From a virus: a DNA stretch of 44,484 bases. The notes under the pieces were generated by a model. It had not been told where the DNA came from, did not search any database, and worked only from the letters and a program-made list of their open reading frames with translations. Position numbers and translations under genes: made by a program. Positions 22,412-28,788 of the stretch are shown one piece after another. Positions within the stretch are counted from its first letter, which is position 1. Each line of letters opens with the position of its first letter. The stretch is taken from the IMG/VR virus record IMGVR_UViG_3300047094_001722, positions 1 through 44,484 of that record. One strand, 5' to 3'.

Positions 22412-22638
22412 GTCGAGCTCCTTTCGTCATTGCGAACAATTCGTGCAGCCTCGGCCAGCGCCGTCCTGAGCGCCAGAAGGTCTCCGGACTCCACGCGATA
22501 CAGCCCACGATCCAACTGCTCCATGCCGGCTACCAGCACGCGAGCACAACGAAACACACGGCCCATCGCAGCACCGCGGTCGCAGTTCAGCTGTGACCTC
22601 GACCGGGCCGCCCGGTCAGGCATGAAATTCGTCGCCAT
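22408..22638 (-). CDS. Small basic protein of unknown function
   Basis: ATG 22638 has GGAG upstream and gives a 76-residue protein overlapping the csrA end by 23 bases. It is Arg-rich in the first half (FMPDRAARSRSQLNCDRGAAMGRVFRCARVL) and helical in the second (SGDLLALRTALAEAARIV). Its reading frame is well supported by the downstream ATGA overlap. No family recognised. Confidence 0.55.
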   Translation of the reverse strand: MATNFMPDRAARSRSQLNCDRGAAMGRVFRCARVLVAGMEQLDRGLYRVESGDLLALRTALAEAARIVRNDERSST

Positions 22639-22837
22639 TGCTTTCAACTCCTTCTGGTTTCTTCTGAATCACCCACGGATCCATCCGCTCGAGCAACTCG
22701 TGCCTGAGCACCTTCACCCCCTGGGGGGCTTTGATTCCCAGCTTCACGCGTCCTCGCTCGATCGACGTCACCATGACCTCGATGTCGAGCCCTTGAAACA
22801 CAATCGACTCGTCAACTTTTCTGGACAGAATCAGCAT
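22616..22837 (-). CDS. csrA: CsrA/RsmA-type RNA-binding regulator
   Basis: This 73-residue protein starts at ATG 22837 within the end of the upstream gene. MLILSRKVDESIVF, then VMVTSIERGRVKLGIKAPQGVKVLRHEL, is unmistakably CsrA: five short beta strands and a C-terminal helix, with the RNA-binding residues in strand 1 (LSRK) and at LRHE. Usual CsrA is 60-65 residues; this one has a slightly longer tail. CsrA binds ANGGA in mRNA leaders, so a phage copy could switch host metabolism or time its own messages. Confidence 0.92.
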   Translation of the reverse strand: MLILSRKVDESIVFQGLDIEVMVTSIERGRVKLGIKAPQGVKVLRHELLERMDPWVIQKKPEGVESNGDEFHA

Positions 22838-23073
22838 CCGCGTCGCCCTTTCTTGGCCGCGAGCGCGGCGATTCGTGCGAGCGTGTCAGCACCGGCGAGC
22901 ACCTCGCCGAGCCCGTCACGCCACGCGGTCAGTTCGTCAATGGCGGCGCCGATCACGTCATACGGCACCATGCGGTCGCCGGCCTTGATGCGGTCGTCGA
23001 GGTCCATGTCCTCGGCCTCGCCGACAGTGCCGTCGCCGGTAAGGTTCACGCAGAGCGAGAGCCTGTCGGCCAT
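22831..23073 (-). CDS. Small protein of unknown function (start uncertain)
   Basis: From ATG 23073 this gives 80 residues (MADRLSLCVNLTGDGTVGEAEDMDLDDRIKAG..). No ribosome site precedes that ATG; a CTG at 23106 would make a CTGA overlap with the upstream stop, like other overlaps here, and add 11 residues. The C-terminus is helical and basic, ending KKGRRGC. It overlaps csrA by 7 bases and probably sets its translation. The frame stays open upstream to 23445, but only this part has the genome's codon bias. Confidence 0.55.
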   Translation of the reverse strand: MADRLSLCVNLTGDGTVGEAEDMDLDDRIKAGDRMVPYDVIGAAIDELTAWRDGLGEVLAGADTLARIAALAAKKGRRGC

Positions 23074-23102
23074 CAGCAGGGCCGCACCGCTGGCCCCGCG
23101 GA

Positions 23103-23315
23103 TCAGTGCGTCCCGAGGATCGCTTCTGCCAGCCGCGCGTAGTGCTCCTGCACCACGTACTCCTGCCGCCCTTGGTTCAGCCGCCACTCCGGCCATTCCT
23201 GCCGTATTCGCTCGCACAGTCGAGCGATCTCCGCGGGGCAGGGGTCGTCTGTTCGCGTTGTCCCGCCGCCCCTTCGACCGCGATTTTGCGGCAGGCCGTT
23301 GTCGTCCGTGATCAC
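23103..23315 (-). CDS. Small protein of unknown function
   Basis: GTG 23315 has a strong GGAGG six bases upstream and gives a 70-residue protein (MITDDNGLPQNRGRRGGG.., then PEWRLNQGRQEYVVQEHYARLAEAILGTH). Third positions are GC-rich in this frame, while the overlapping longer frame is not, so this is the real coding frame of the stretch. The helical C-terminus has a QEYVVQEHY pattern. It is the first clear gene behind the 23.5-23.7 kb promoters. Confidence 0.65.
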   Translation of the reverse strand: MITDDNGLPQNRGRRGGGTTRTDDPCPAEIARLCERIRQEWPEWRLNQGRQEYVVQEHYARLAEAILGTH

Positions 23316-23377
23316 GTGTGCCTCCTCGAGTTGCGGAGGTTGTCGGTTTGCGTCGCTTCGTCGGCATCCGTTGCCTC

Positions 23378-23434
23378 CTAGTAAAAATGACCCGCTCGGC
23401 GTCGTGCTCTGCGGGATCCGTGCTTCCGTGCCAT
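23378..23434 (-). CDS. Possible 18-residue Arg-rich leader peptide
   Basis: ATG 23434 opens a short frame (MARKHGSRRARRRAGHFY) whose TAG stop is part of the TAGGAGG ribosome site for a second ATG at 23367. The peptide is basic, like arginine-rich RNA-binding tracts, and would be the first product of the operon. It is too short to trust on sequence alone. Confidence 0.25.
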   Translation of the reverse strand: MARKHGSRRARRRAGHFY

Positions 23435-23524
23435 GCCGGTTCCACCGGCTTCCTTCCGCTCGCCGTCTCCGACGTCGAGCGGTCCTGTTCGTTTGCGGGG
23501 GGCAGTCCTGTCCGTGTGGGGCGC

Positions 23525-23552
23525 AGTGTACGAGTGTTCAGTTATTCGTCAA
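23525..23552 (-). promoter_or_regulatory. Second early leftward promoter (no operator)
   Basis: On the minus strand: TTGACG, 16 bases, TACACT. The geometry matches the three operator promoters, but the spacer lacks TACCG-N4-CGGTA, so it may be constitutive. It would give a leader of about 150-200 bases to the first genes. The 23446-23682 stretch otherwise holds no clear gene. Confidence 0.45.
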
Positions 23553-23631
23553 GCGGTTTTGTGCGTGCGCAAAGTGCTCGAAAACAAGGGCAAAACGGCC
23601 TCGGTCGATTTCAATTTGTTTTCCTGTTGAT

Positions 23632-23645
23632 TGCCGGTAGCGGTA
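23632..23645. promoter_or_regulatory. Secondary operator (one mismatch)
   Basis: TGCCGGTAGCGGTA differs by one base from TACCG-N4-CGGTA. It lies 31 bases, about three helical turns, from the operator at 23663-23676 and downstream of that promoter's start. Spacing of this kind suits cooperative binding of two repressor dimers. Confidence 0.55.
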
Positions 23646-23658
23646 GTCATGAGTGCGA

Positions 23659-23686
23659 AGCGTACCGATAGCGGTAAACCTGTCAA
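23659..23686 (-). promoter_or_regulatory. Operator-controlled promoter of the main early operon
   Basis: On the minus strand: TTGACA (23686-23681), 16 bases, TACGCT (23664-23659). The 14-bp palindrome TACCGATAGCGGTA (plus strand, 23663-23676) fills the spacer and touches the -10. The same layout recurs at 24336-24363 and 24681-24708. Transcription would run into the operon containing csrA and the recombination genes. Confidence 0.75.
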
Positions 23687-23820
23687 CCACAGAACCTCCC
23701 GATCACGGCGATCGCCGCATCAATCACGCCCGCGATCGACTGCGCGAGCTCGCTCGAGGTGCCGAGCTCTTGACCGAGCTTCACCATCACCAAGCTGTCA
23801 ATCAACCTGGACCAGGTCAT
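23683..23820 (-). CDS. Very small protein after the PrimPol gene
   Basis: ATG 23820 overlaps the PrimPol stop (ATGA) and gives a 45-residue protein (MTWSRLIDSLVMVKLGQELG.. ending VIGRFCG). It is amphipathic with a hydrophobic C-terminal stretch (SIAGVIDAAIAVIG). Two upstream ATGs in frame exist, but the ATGA overlap is the genome's habit. Its end touches the operator promoter for the next operon. No family recognised. Confidence 0.5.
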   Translation of the reverse strand: MTWSRLIDSLVMVKLGQELGTSSELAQSIAGVIDAAIAVIGRFCG

Positions 23821-24311
23821 GCGTTGCATGGCACACCTCGAAGCAGTTGGGCAGGGAAGGGGGCGATCGTCACGAGCGACGGCGGGATGATCCACTCATA
23901 CTGGCCACCGCATGGGTGCACTGACGGCGGCAGCACCGACTGGGCCGCACGGCCTCCGAGGCGGATCTCCAGTGATTCGGCTTTGACCACGGCTGTCAAA
24001 GGCATCCAAGGCTCCCAGCGAAAGAGCCGGTGCTCGCCGCGTGCCGACCGCCACGTGGGCGTGTGCAGGTCGGTGATACCGAACGCGGCCAGCTGCTCTA
24101 GGCCGGCCGGCTCGTCGAACTCAACGTCGACCACGCCCGACTCAGGGCCGAGGAGCAGGCCGACGTTGCTGCCGGCCGCCATCCACTTCTTGACATACGT
24201 CAAGTCGCCGGTCGACTTAGTCTGCCAGGCCGCGCCGATCGGCCGCTTCTCTCGACGGGCCAGCCGCACGAAGCGGCATCCAGCGGCGGCGAGGTGTTCG
24301 ATTTCTTTCAT
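23817..24311 (-). CDS. Stand-alone PrimPol domain (primase/polymerase)
   Basis: ATG 24311 follows GGAG and gives a 164-residue protein. It has the plan of the bifunctional primase/polymerase N-terminal domain (PF09250): LLLGPESGVVDVEFDEPAG (the acidic metal site), then WRSARGEHRLFRW (the conserved His) and LPPSVHPCGGQYEW. Most relatives are fused to a helicase; here only the PrimPol part is present. It could prime phage DNA synthesis on a template opened by the DnaD-like protein and a host helicase. It is transcribed from the operator promoter at 24336-24363. Confidence 0.82.
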   Translation of the reverse strand: MKEIEHLAAAGCRFVRLARREKRPIGAAWQTKSTGDLTYVKKWMAAGSNVGLLLGPESGVVDVEFDEPAGLEQLAAFGITDLHTPTWRSARGEHRLFRWEPWMPLTAVVKAESLEIRLGGRAAQSVLPPSVHPCGGQYEWIIPPSLVTIAPFPAQLLRGVPCNA

Positions 24312-24335
24312 TGGTTTCTCCTGCGTGCGTGCCAA

Positions 24336-24363
24336 TGATTACCGCTATCGGTAAAGATGTCAA
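24336..24363 (-). promoter_or_regulatory. Operator-controlled promoter of the PrimPol gene
   Basis: On the minus strand: TTGACA (24363-24358), 16 bases, TAATCA (24341-24336). The operator TACCGCTATCGGTA (plus strand, 24340-24353) is the exact reverse complement of the one at 23663-23676 and sits in the spacer. This is the best -35/-10 pair of the three. The start codon is 25 bases past the -10, with a GGAG in between. Confidence 0.78.
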
Positions 24364-24407
24364 CGCGAGTTGAGCGGATTTCCGCAGGACGCGACAACGG
24401 CCGGTGA

Positions 24408-24674
24408 TCAGCGGCTTTTTCGCCGCTTGGCCTTCTGCCGCTTGGCAGAACCTTCGGCCTTGGCTTCGGCCTTTCGGACATTCGAGTGCGGGGCGAGCTC
24501 TTGCCGCAGGGCCTGGCAGCCCTCGACGCTCACCATCCAGGCTCGCTGATTGGCCTTGTAGCCCGCCAGCCTGCCCTCTCGGAGACGCAGCCGAATCAGA
24601 CCGTCGGTGCAGCCGGCAATGCCGACGGCTTCCTCGACAGAGCAATATTTCCCGTCTGGCGTCATCGTTACCAT
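24408..24674 (-). CDS. HTH DNA-binding protein, candidate early repressor
   Basis: This 88-residue protein starts at ATG 24674 (a second ATG is three codons on). KYCSVEEAVGIAGCTDGLIRLRLREGRLAGYKANQRAWMVSVEGCQ is a MerR/excisionase-type winged helix (about residues 9-50), followed by a very basic tail (KAEGSAKRQKAKRRKSR). Its own promoter (24681-24708) carries the TACCG-N4-CGGTA operator and ends so close to the ATG that the mRNA would be leaderless, as for lambda cI from PRM. It is the natural candidate for the protein that binds the three operators; an excisionase is the alternative, since the integrase gene is next. Confidence 0.65.
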   Translation of the reverse strand: MVTMTPDGKYCSVEEAVGIAGCTDGLIRLRLREGRLAGYKANQRAWMVSVEGCQALRQELAPHSNVRKAEAKAEGSAKRQKAKRRKSR

Positions 24675-24680
24675 GCTCCA

Positions 24681-24708
24681 ACTCTACCGACAACGGTAGT
24701 CGAGTCAA
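24681..24708 (-). promoter_or_regulatory. Operator-controlled promoter of the HTH gene
   Basis: On the minus strand: TTGACT (24708-24703), 16 bases, TAGAGT (24686-24681). The operator TACCGACAACGGTA (plus strand, 24685-24698) lies in the spacer just as in the other two promoters. Only six bases separate the -10 from the ATG, so transcription should begin at or next to the start codon. Confidence 0.72.
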
Positions 24709-24841
24709 ACCGATTACTTGCCCAGCCCCCCACGCCGGCCGTATGGTGGGTGTAGCCGGGAATTGTCGAGCGGAGGGCATGCAGGTGTACACTTGAACAC
24801 ATGTATGGTATTCTCAGCGTTCTGCGGCATGGAGGCCGGTC

Positions 24842-24860
24842 TGATCGCAGTCTGCGATCA
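24842..24860. promoter_or_regulatory. 19-bp perfect inverted repeat upstream of the integrase
   Basis: TGATCGCA and TGCGATCA flank a 3-base centre, 47 bases before the integrase start. It could be an operator for int or part of the attachment site. The rest of 24709-24907 holds no gene; a weak plus-strand promoter (TTGCCC, 18 bases, TATGGT at 24718-24747) is possible. Confidence 0.5.
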
Positions 24861-24907
24861 GCGGTCGTTGGCAAGGATGTGTGCCGCAGCTTCTGCTGAG
24901 GTGCGCC

Positions 24908-25864
24908 ATGACGGTTCGCGAATTGCTTCTGGAACGATATGCCCCCCTTCACATGCTCTCGGATCGAACCGTCGTGCTGTACATGCAGACGCTCGACCGC
25001 TTCCGCGACTATCTGGCCACCGTGCCAGGCCGCGCCGATCCAGAGCCCACGCTCGACGACCTCGACGACCTGGTCGTGAGCAAATTCTTGCGGTGGCGTG
25101 AGATCACGCCCCACCGGGGGAAGATTGCGGCACGGAACTCTGTTTTGAAAGATCGCACGCAGTGCGTCGCCATCTGGACCTATGCAAGTAAGAAAAAGCT
25201 GAAGAACAGCCGCGGCGAACACGTCGAGTGGCCATCACTGCCGCCGTACCGAGCCGTTGAGCGTGTCCCGCGGGCCTACACTTCTGACGACGTCGCGAAG
25301 CTGATCCGTTCCGCGATGACACGCAGCGACAAGTACAAAGGCACGATCGCTGGCGTGCCGAACGCGTGGTGGTGGTCGACACAAATTTACGTGTCGTGGC
25401 TCACGGCCGAACGGCTGGGGGCAATGCTCGCCCTCCGCTGGGAGCACGTCGACCTTGAGGCCCGAGAGATCACGTTCCTTGGCCAGACGAGGAAGGGGAA
25501 AACGCGTGACATTGTGCGGGGGCTGAACCAGCAGGCCACCGACATGCTGCGAGCCGGCCAGCGTAGGCCGGAGGATATCGTCTGGCCGTGGGACCGCCGG
25601 CCGACGTCGATCTGGTCCAGCCTGCGGCACCTCTGCACGCGTGCCGGCGTCACCTATCGGGGCTTTCACGGCTTTAGAAAAGCTTCCCTGAGCTACTACC
25701 ACGCGGCTGGGGGCGACGCCACGCGGCTGGCTGATCACGACCGTCCTTCCACGACGCGTAAATCCTATTTCGATCCGAACATCGTGCGAGACGGGCCGAC
25801 GGCCCCGGATCTGCTGCCACCGCTCGACCTCGGCGAGGAGCCGCCGGAGCGGCCGGCGGCGTGA
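24908..25864 (+). CDS. int: Tyrosine integrase
   Basis: ATG 24908 follows GAGG and gives a 318-residue protein (MTVRELLLERY). An N-terminal SAM-like core-binding domain covers about residues 10-110. The catalytic residues are Arg in WLTAERLGAML (R169), Lys in the QTRKGK turn (about 196-198), H254-x-x-R257 in FHGFRKA, H277 in LADHDRP and the nucleophile Tyr in RKSYFDP (Y287). All catalytic positions are present, so it should be active. It inserts the circular genome into the host chromosome; the attachment site was not identified. Its 3' end is 3 bases from the convergent late block. Confidence 0.9.
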   Translation: MTVRELLLERYAPLHMLSDRTVVLYMQTLDRFRDYLATVPGRADPEPTLDDLDDLVVSKFLRWREITPHRGKIAARNSVLKDRTQCVAIWTYASKKKLKNSRGEHVEWPSLPPYRAVERVPRAYTSDDVAKLIRSAMTRSDKYKGTIAGVPNAWWWSTQIYVSWLTAERLGAMLALRWEHVDLEAREITFLGQTRKGKTRDIVRGLNQQATDMLRAGQRRPEDIVWPWDRRPTSIWSSLRHLCTRAGVTYRGFHGFRKASLSYYHAAGGDATRLADHDRPSTTRKSYFDPNIVRDGPTAPDLLPPLDLGEEPPERPAA

Positions 25865-25867
25865 TGG

Positions 25868-26338
25868 CTACTCTGCCGACCACATTAGCTTGCGCTGCAG
25901 AGGATGCTTGTCGACCCTTGGCCTACTTTGACAAGACCAACTACCCCCCCCCCGTTCCCCAAGGCATCGCCATCCGCTTGCCTTGAGCGACGTGCCGGGC
26001 TCAGAGTCGAGTATGTAAGTGATGAGCCGAGCGTAACCGAGAGCCTTTGCGGCACGCCAAGCAGCGCCGTAAAGACAACTGCACGCATTCTCGCAACCGT
26101 CGCTGGCCAGCCGCGTGAGCTCAAGCGTCATGCCGTTATCGTTGCCCCTTGCGACCGGCCTGCCGACCATGCACACGGCTCGCACGACGCCAGATTCATC
26201 AGCAACTGCGAGCGAAAACTTGTGCCCGACCGGCGGTTTGTGGTGCCGGTGGTGTTGACCAACAAACGCACATGCCTCGTCAAAGTCGCACGGCACTACG
26301 CGAAGCTTTTGTTGGCCCACGCCGGCAATCCTTGTCAC
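25868..26338 (-). CDS. XF1762-type conserved phage protein
   Basis: This 156-residue protein starts at GTG 26338 in a GTGA overlap. CDFDEACAFVGQHHRHHKPPVGHKFSLAV, then GRPVARGNDNGMTLELTRLASDGCENACSCLYGAAWRAAKALGY and ITYILDSEPGTSLKASGW follow the family I recall as XF1762, thought to have a GNAT-like fold. It is frequent in phages and plasmids but has no proven reaction. It is the last gene of the late block and converges with int. Confidence 0.8.
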   Translation of the reverse strand: MTRIAGVGQQKLRVVPCDFDEACAFVGQHHRHHKPPVGHKFSLAVADESGVVRAVCMVGRPVARGNDNGMTLELTRLASDGCENACSCLYGAAWRAAKALGYARLITYILDSEPGTSLKASGWRCLGERGGGSWSCQSRPRVDKHPLQRKLMWSAE

Positions 26339-26703
26339 GACGGCTCCGCAATCTTCCGCGTGAGCACCTTTAGCGTCACGCGGAACTCCGTGTCCCGGAA
26401 CCAGAGCTCGAGCAGCACCAGCCAGCAGGCGTTCGCCGCCTTAGAGAGCACGAGATCCCAGTCGGGCGAGATCCCGTTCCTGGCTTCCCACTGCTCGCGG
26501 ACCTGGGCGTGCAGCAGCTTCCCGACGTGCACCAGGTCGGCGTGGTTGCGGCCGCCGGAGCGGGCGATGACGCGGAGGTGCTCGTGCGGCCAGTGCCGGA
26601 TGACCAGCCGCACGATCGCGCCCATGCGTTCCCGGCCGACGTCTTCTGCCAGCCGGCCGGCCATGCCGGCCACCTGCTCGGTGAGTCGCTTTAGGGGCTC
26701 CAC
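26335..26703 (-). CDS. Small helical protein of unknown function
   Basis: This 122-residue protein begins at GTG 26703. It is predominantly helical (RLTEQVAGMAGRLAEDVGRERMGAIVRLVIRHWP, then DWDLVLSKAANACWLVLLELWFRDTEF). The second half has a long hydrophobic face but also charges, so a soluble helical bundle is more likely than a membrane protein. It overlaps the next gene by GTGA. No family recognised. Confidence 0.6.
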   Translation of the reverse strand: MEPLKRLTEQVAGMAGRLAEDVGRERMGAIVRLVIRHWPHEHLRVIARSGGRNHADLVHVGKLLHAQVREQWEARNGISPDWDLVLSKAANACWLVLLELWFRDTEFRVTLKVLTRKIAEPS

Positions 26704-26705
26704 GC

Positions 26706-26975
26706 TTACCTCTTAGGGCAGGTTCCGGTCGGGCATGCTTTGCATCGGCACGCCCACCGACTGCCGTCAGATCGCAGCGTATAGCCCTTGCCGCTGCAGT
26801 CGGGGCATACGGCCGGCTTGGCCGGCTCGCGGGCGGGAGCCGGGGGCTCCGTTGCGAGCGACGCATACGCCACGTTGACGCTGCCAGCTGCCCGGGCACG
26901 CTCGTGCTCGAGCAGCTGCGGGTCGGCGCTGGTAGCCGTCAGCACGTAGAGGATCCAGTGCCAGAGAGCGTGCAT
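26706..26975 (-). CDS. Small protein with N-terminal membrane segment and zinc ribbon
   Basis: ATG 26975 shares a base with the upstream stop (TGATG) and has GAGG seven bases before; two GTGs just upstream are weaker. The 89-residue protein has a hydrophobic start (MHALWHWILYVLTAT) and a C-terminal CPDCSGKGY...CRCKAC..C with paired cysteines for a zinc ribbon like that of DnaJ. It belongs to the membrane-protein run at the end of the late block. Function unknown. Confidence 0.6.
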   Translation of the reverse strand: MHALWHWILYVLTATSADPQLLEHERARAAGSVNVAYASLATEPPAPAREPAKPAVCPDCSGKGYTLRSDGSRWACRCKACPTGTCPKR

Positions 26976-27256
26976 CACCACACCTCGTTTCGCAGCTGCT
27001 GGTGGCCGTCAGGGCCAAGCACCGCATGGGACAGGTGCACCTCGTCGGCGTCCTGGGGTGCCGGCTCGGCGAACAGCAGGGCCGTCAGGCCGAACCGTGC
27101 CGCCACGCCCGCCACCTTCGCCAAGAACCGCAGGACCGGCCTTTCGGGCCGCGCGGGTGTCGGCCGCACGGGCGACTCCGGAGCAGTAGCCAGCCACCAG
27201 GTCAGGGCCACGACGATCAAGCCTGCGACGGCGAGTTTCTTCTGCTTGTCAGACAT
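26975..27256 (-). CDS. Small membrane-anchored protein
   Basis: ATG 27256 overlaps the upstream stop by 8 bases and gives a 93-residue protein. MSDKQKKLAVAGLIVVALTWWLAT is a type II-like membrane anchor (positive N-terminus, segment about residues 8-23). A Pro/Arg-rich linker and an amphipathic helix follow. It lies in the putative lysis region, where small anchored proteins may serve as spanins or holin partners. No lipobox was seen. Confidence 0.55.
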   Translation of the reverse strand: MSDKQKKLAVAGLIVVALTWWLATAPESPVRPTPARPERPVLRFLAKVAGVAARFGLTALLFAEPAPQDADEVHLSHAVLGPDGHQQLRNEVW

Positions 27257-27479
27257 TCGAGTCGCTCCACATGCGATGCAGATACAGAACCACGACGGCC
27301 CCGATGATCGAGCCAACAAGCCCGGCCGGGCCGGTGCCGAAGGGCAGTCCGCCGGCCACGCTTCCGAGGCAGCCGATCGCGATCGTGGGCAGCCAGCCGG
27401 CAGGGATCTTCGACGGCAAGAGCGACCTGGCGATGCCGCCAACGATCGCACCGAACACGGCCCACATGACGAGATTCAT
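27249..27479 (-). CDS. Gly-rich integral membrane protein (GlsB/YeaQ-like)
   Basis: ATG 27479 overlaps the upstream stop (ATGA) and gives a 76-residue protein. Three hydrophobic, glycine-rich segments (VMWAVFGAIVGGIARSLL, LPTIAIGCLGSVAGGLPFG, LVGSIIGAVVVLYL) resemble the GlsB/YeaQ/YmgE transglycosylase-associated family. In a lysis region such a three-helix protein may act as a holin. Holin function is inference. Confidence 0.65.
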   Translation of the reverse strand: MNLVMWAVFGAIVGGIARSLLPSKIPAGWLPTIAIGCLGSVAGGLPFGTGPAGLVGSIIGAVVVLYLHRMWSDSNV

Positions 27480-28543
27480 AGTGCCAGCCCCCATTCCGCG
27501 TTTTGCAGATCACGCCACTCGTAGCTGGTGCCGATGGCCCACGAGTCGCCCTGCTGCAGAGCGGCCTCGATGTCTCGCCGCCGAGCCCAGAAGGAGCCGT
27601 CCGGTTGATCGTCCGGCCACCGCGGACCCGACACCCATTTCACGTACCACGAATTTTGGATGAGCCCCATGTCGTCGGGCGAGCCGTTGTGTTTGTGCCT
27701 CACGGCCCATATCAGCATCGCGTGCGACCAGGGCGAGCCCCTGGAAAGTGCGCCGTCGGCGTCACGCACTCGCGGCGTCGGGCCGTAGCCAACCTGCGAG
27801 CAGATTGCCACCGGCGTGCCCCGCTCAATCGCCGCGCAGAGCTCCTGCCAAGTCTGCACTTGCACGCACTTTGCCCGCCGCTTCGCGGCCTCACGCCCGA
27901 GCTCGAGCGGCACACCGTCGCGGCCCCATGTCTTTGAGAGCGGGATTGAGTAGGTGCTCAGATCGAACGCGCCGTACTGCGTGCGGTACAGCACGCCGCC
28001 GATCGTCTTGTCTTTGCAGTTGCCGGTGAGCCAGCGGGCCGCGGCGCCTCCATAGCTTCCATCCCCTCCGTAATTTCGCTCCATCGGCGGGAGTCTCGCG
28101 CTCGTGCGGCTTCCGCCATAAACCGGTTCAGTCGCGCATTCAAGCGGCGCCTGTTTCGTCTTACCGGCTACGTGGTCGACCGCTTCTGCGGTGTATTCTC
28201 CCAACGCAAACGCGAAACTGACACAGCTTCCGTGGTCGCCCTGGTTCCAGCACTGCCACGGCTTCCCGTAGCGGCGCTGGTGCGAGACGTTGACGGCTCG
28301 GTAGAGAAACGTGTCACGCCCCGTGGCGTGCTTCATCGCGTCTGCACCGGCCTCGGCGAATGTCGGCTCGTTGAGCTCGCGGAGAAACTGGCGAACACCT
28401 TCGGGGTTTGGTGTATAGCCGTAGGCCGCGTCGACTCGTCGGAGCAGCCGGTGCGTGTAGTGGTCGACGACCGCACCGATGATGGCGGCCGCGATCACGA
28501 AAGCGATCGCTGAGAACGTCCAGGCTCGTTGTCGGTGGCTCAA
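27476..28543 (-). CDS. Membrane-anchored papain-like cysteine peptidase
   Basis: TTG 28543 overlaps the upstream stop (TTGA) with GAGG before it; the product has 355 residues. A membrane anchor (TFSAIAFVIAAAIIGAVV, about 9-26) precedes a C1A fold: oxyanion Gln and Cys in NQGDHGSCVSFAF (C107), His in PWSHAMLIWAV (H274), and Asn-Ser-Trp in IQNSWYVKW (N297). The triad is complete. No lysozyme, amidase or other peptidoglycan hydrolase was recognised, and small membrane proteins surround this gene. It may therefore be the lytic enzyme or may attack envelope proteins. An NlpC/P60 or CHAP enzyme is less likely given the NSW motif. Confidence 0.78.
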   Translation of the reverse strand: MSHRQRAWTFSAIAFVIAAAIIGAVVDHYTHRLLRRVDAAYGYTPNPEGVRQFLRELNEPTFAEAGADAMKHATGRDTFLYRAVNVSHQRRYGKPWQCWNQGDHGSCVSFAFALGEYTAEAVDHVAGKTKQAPLECATEPVYGGSRTSARLPPMERNYGGDGSYGGAAARWLTGNCKDKTIGGVLYRTQYGAFDLSTYSIPLSKTWGRDGVPLELGREAAKRRAKCVQVQTWQELCAAIERGTPVAICSQVGYGPTPRVRDADGALSRGSPWSHAMLIWAVRHKHNGSPDDMGLIQNSWYVKWVSGPRWPDDQPDGSFWARRRDIEAALQQGDSWAIGTSYEWRDLQNAEWGLAL

Positions 28544-28788
28544 TCCTCGACCTCCTCGCCGATCCGCCGCAGCCGCGGGAGCACGCGCGGCAGGACCGGC
28601 CCCGGGCCGTCGTCGTGCCGGCACTCACATGGTTTGATCTGATCGCGGATCTTTGCGAGCTCGGCGTGGATCATGCCCAGCCAGAGCGGGCAGGCGACCG
28701 CGGACAACGACACAAGCACCACCGCGGCGAGGTTCGCCACGTAGAACGAATTGTCGATCAGTTCCCACAGGAAGTCGGATAGTTTCAT
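28540..28788 (-). CDS. Small membrane protein
   Basis: ATG 28788 (ATGA overlap) gives an 82-residue protein. MKLSDFLWELIDNSFYVANLAAVVLVSLSAVACPLWLG contains one long hydrophobic segment (about 16-36), followed by a charged helix and a Cys/His motif (CECRHDD) before a basic tail. One-segment proteins of this size beside a lytic enzyme are often holins or antiholins; that is not proven here. Confidence 0.55.
   Translation of the reverse strand: MKLSDFLWELIDNSFYVANLAAVVLVSLSAVACPLWLGMIHAELAKIRDQIKPCECRHDDGPGPVLPRVLPRLRRIGEEVED

Noticed and set aside
22831-23445. 204-residue frame as one protein
   Set aside because: Only its last 80 codons have coding bias; the first part is Arg-rich and overlaps a better-supported 70-residue gene with its own GGAGG.
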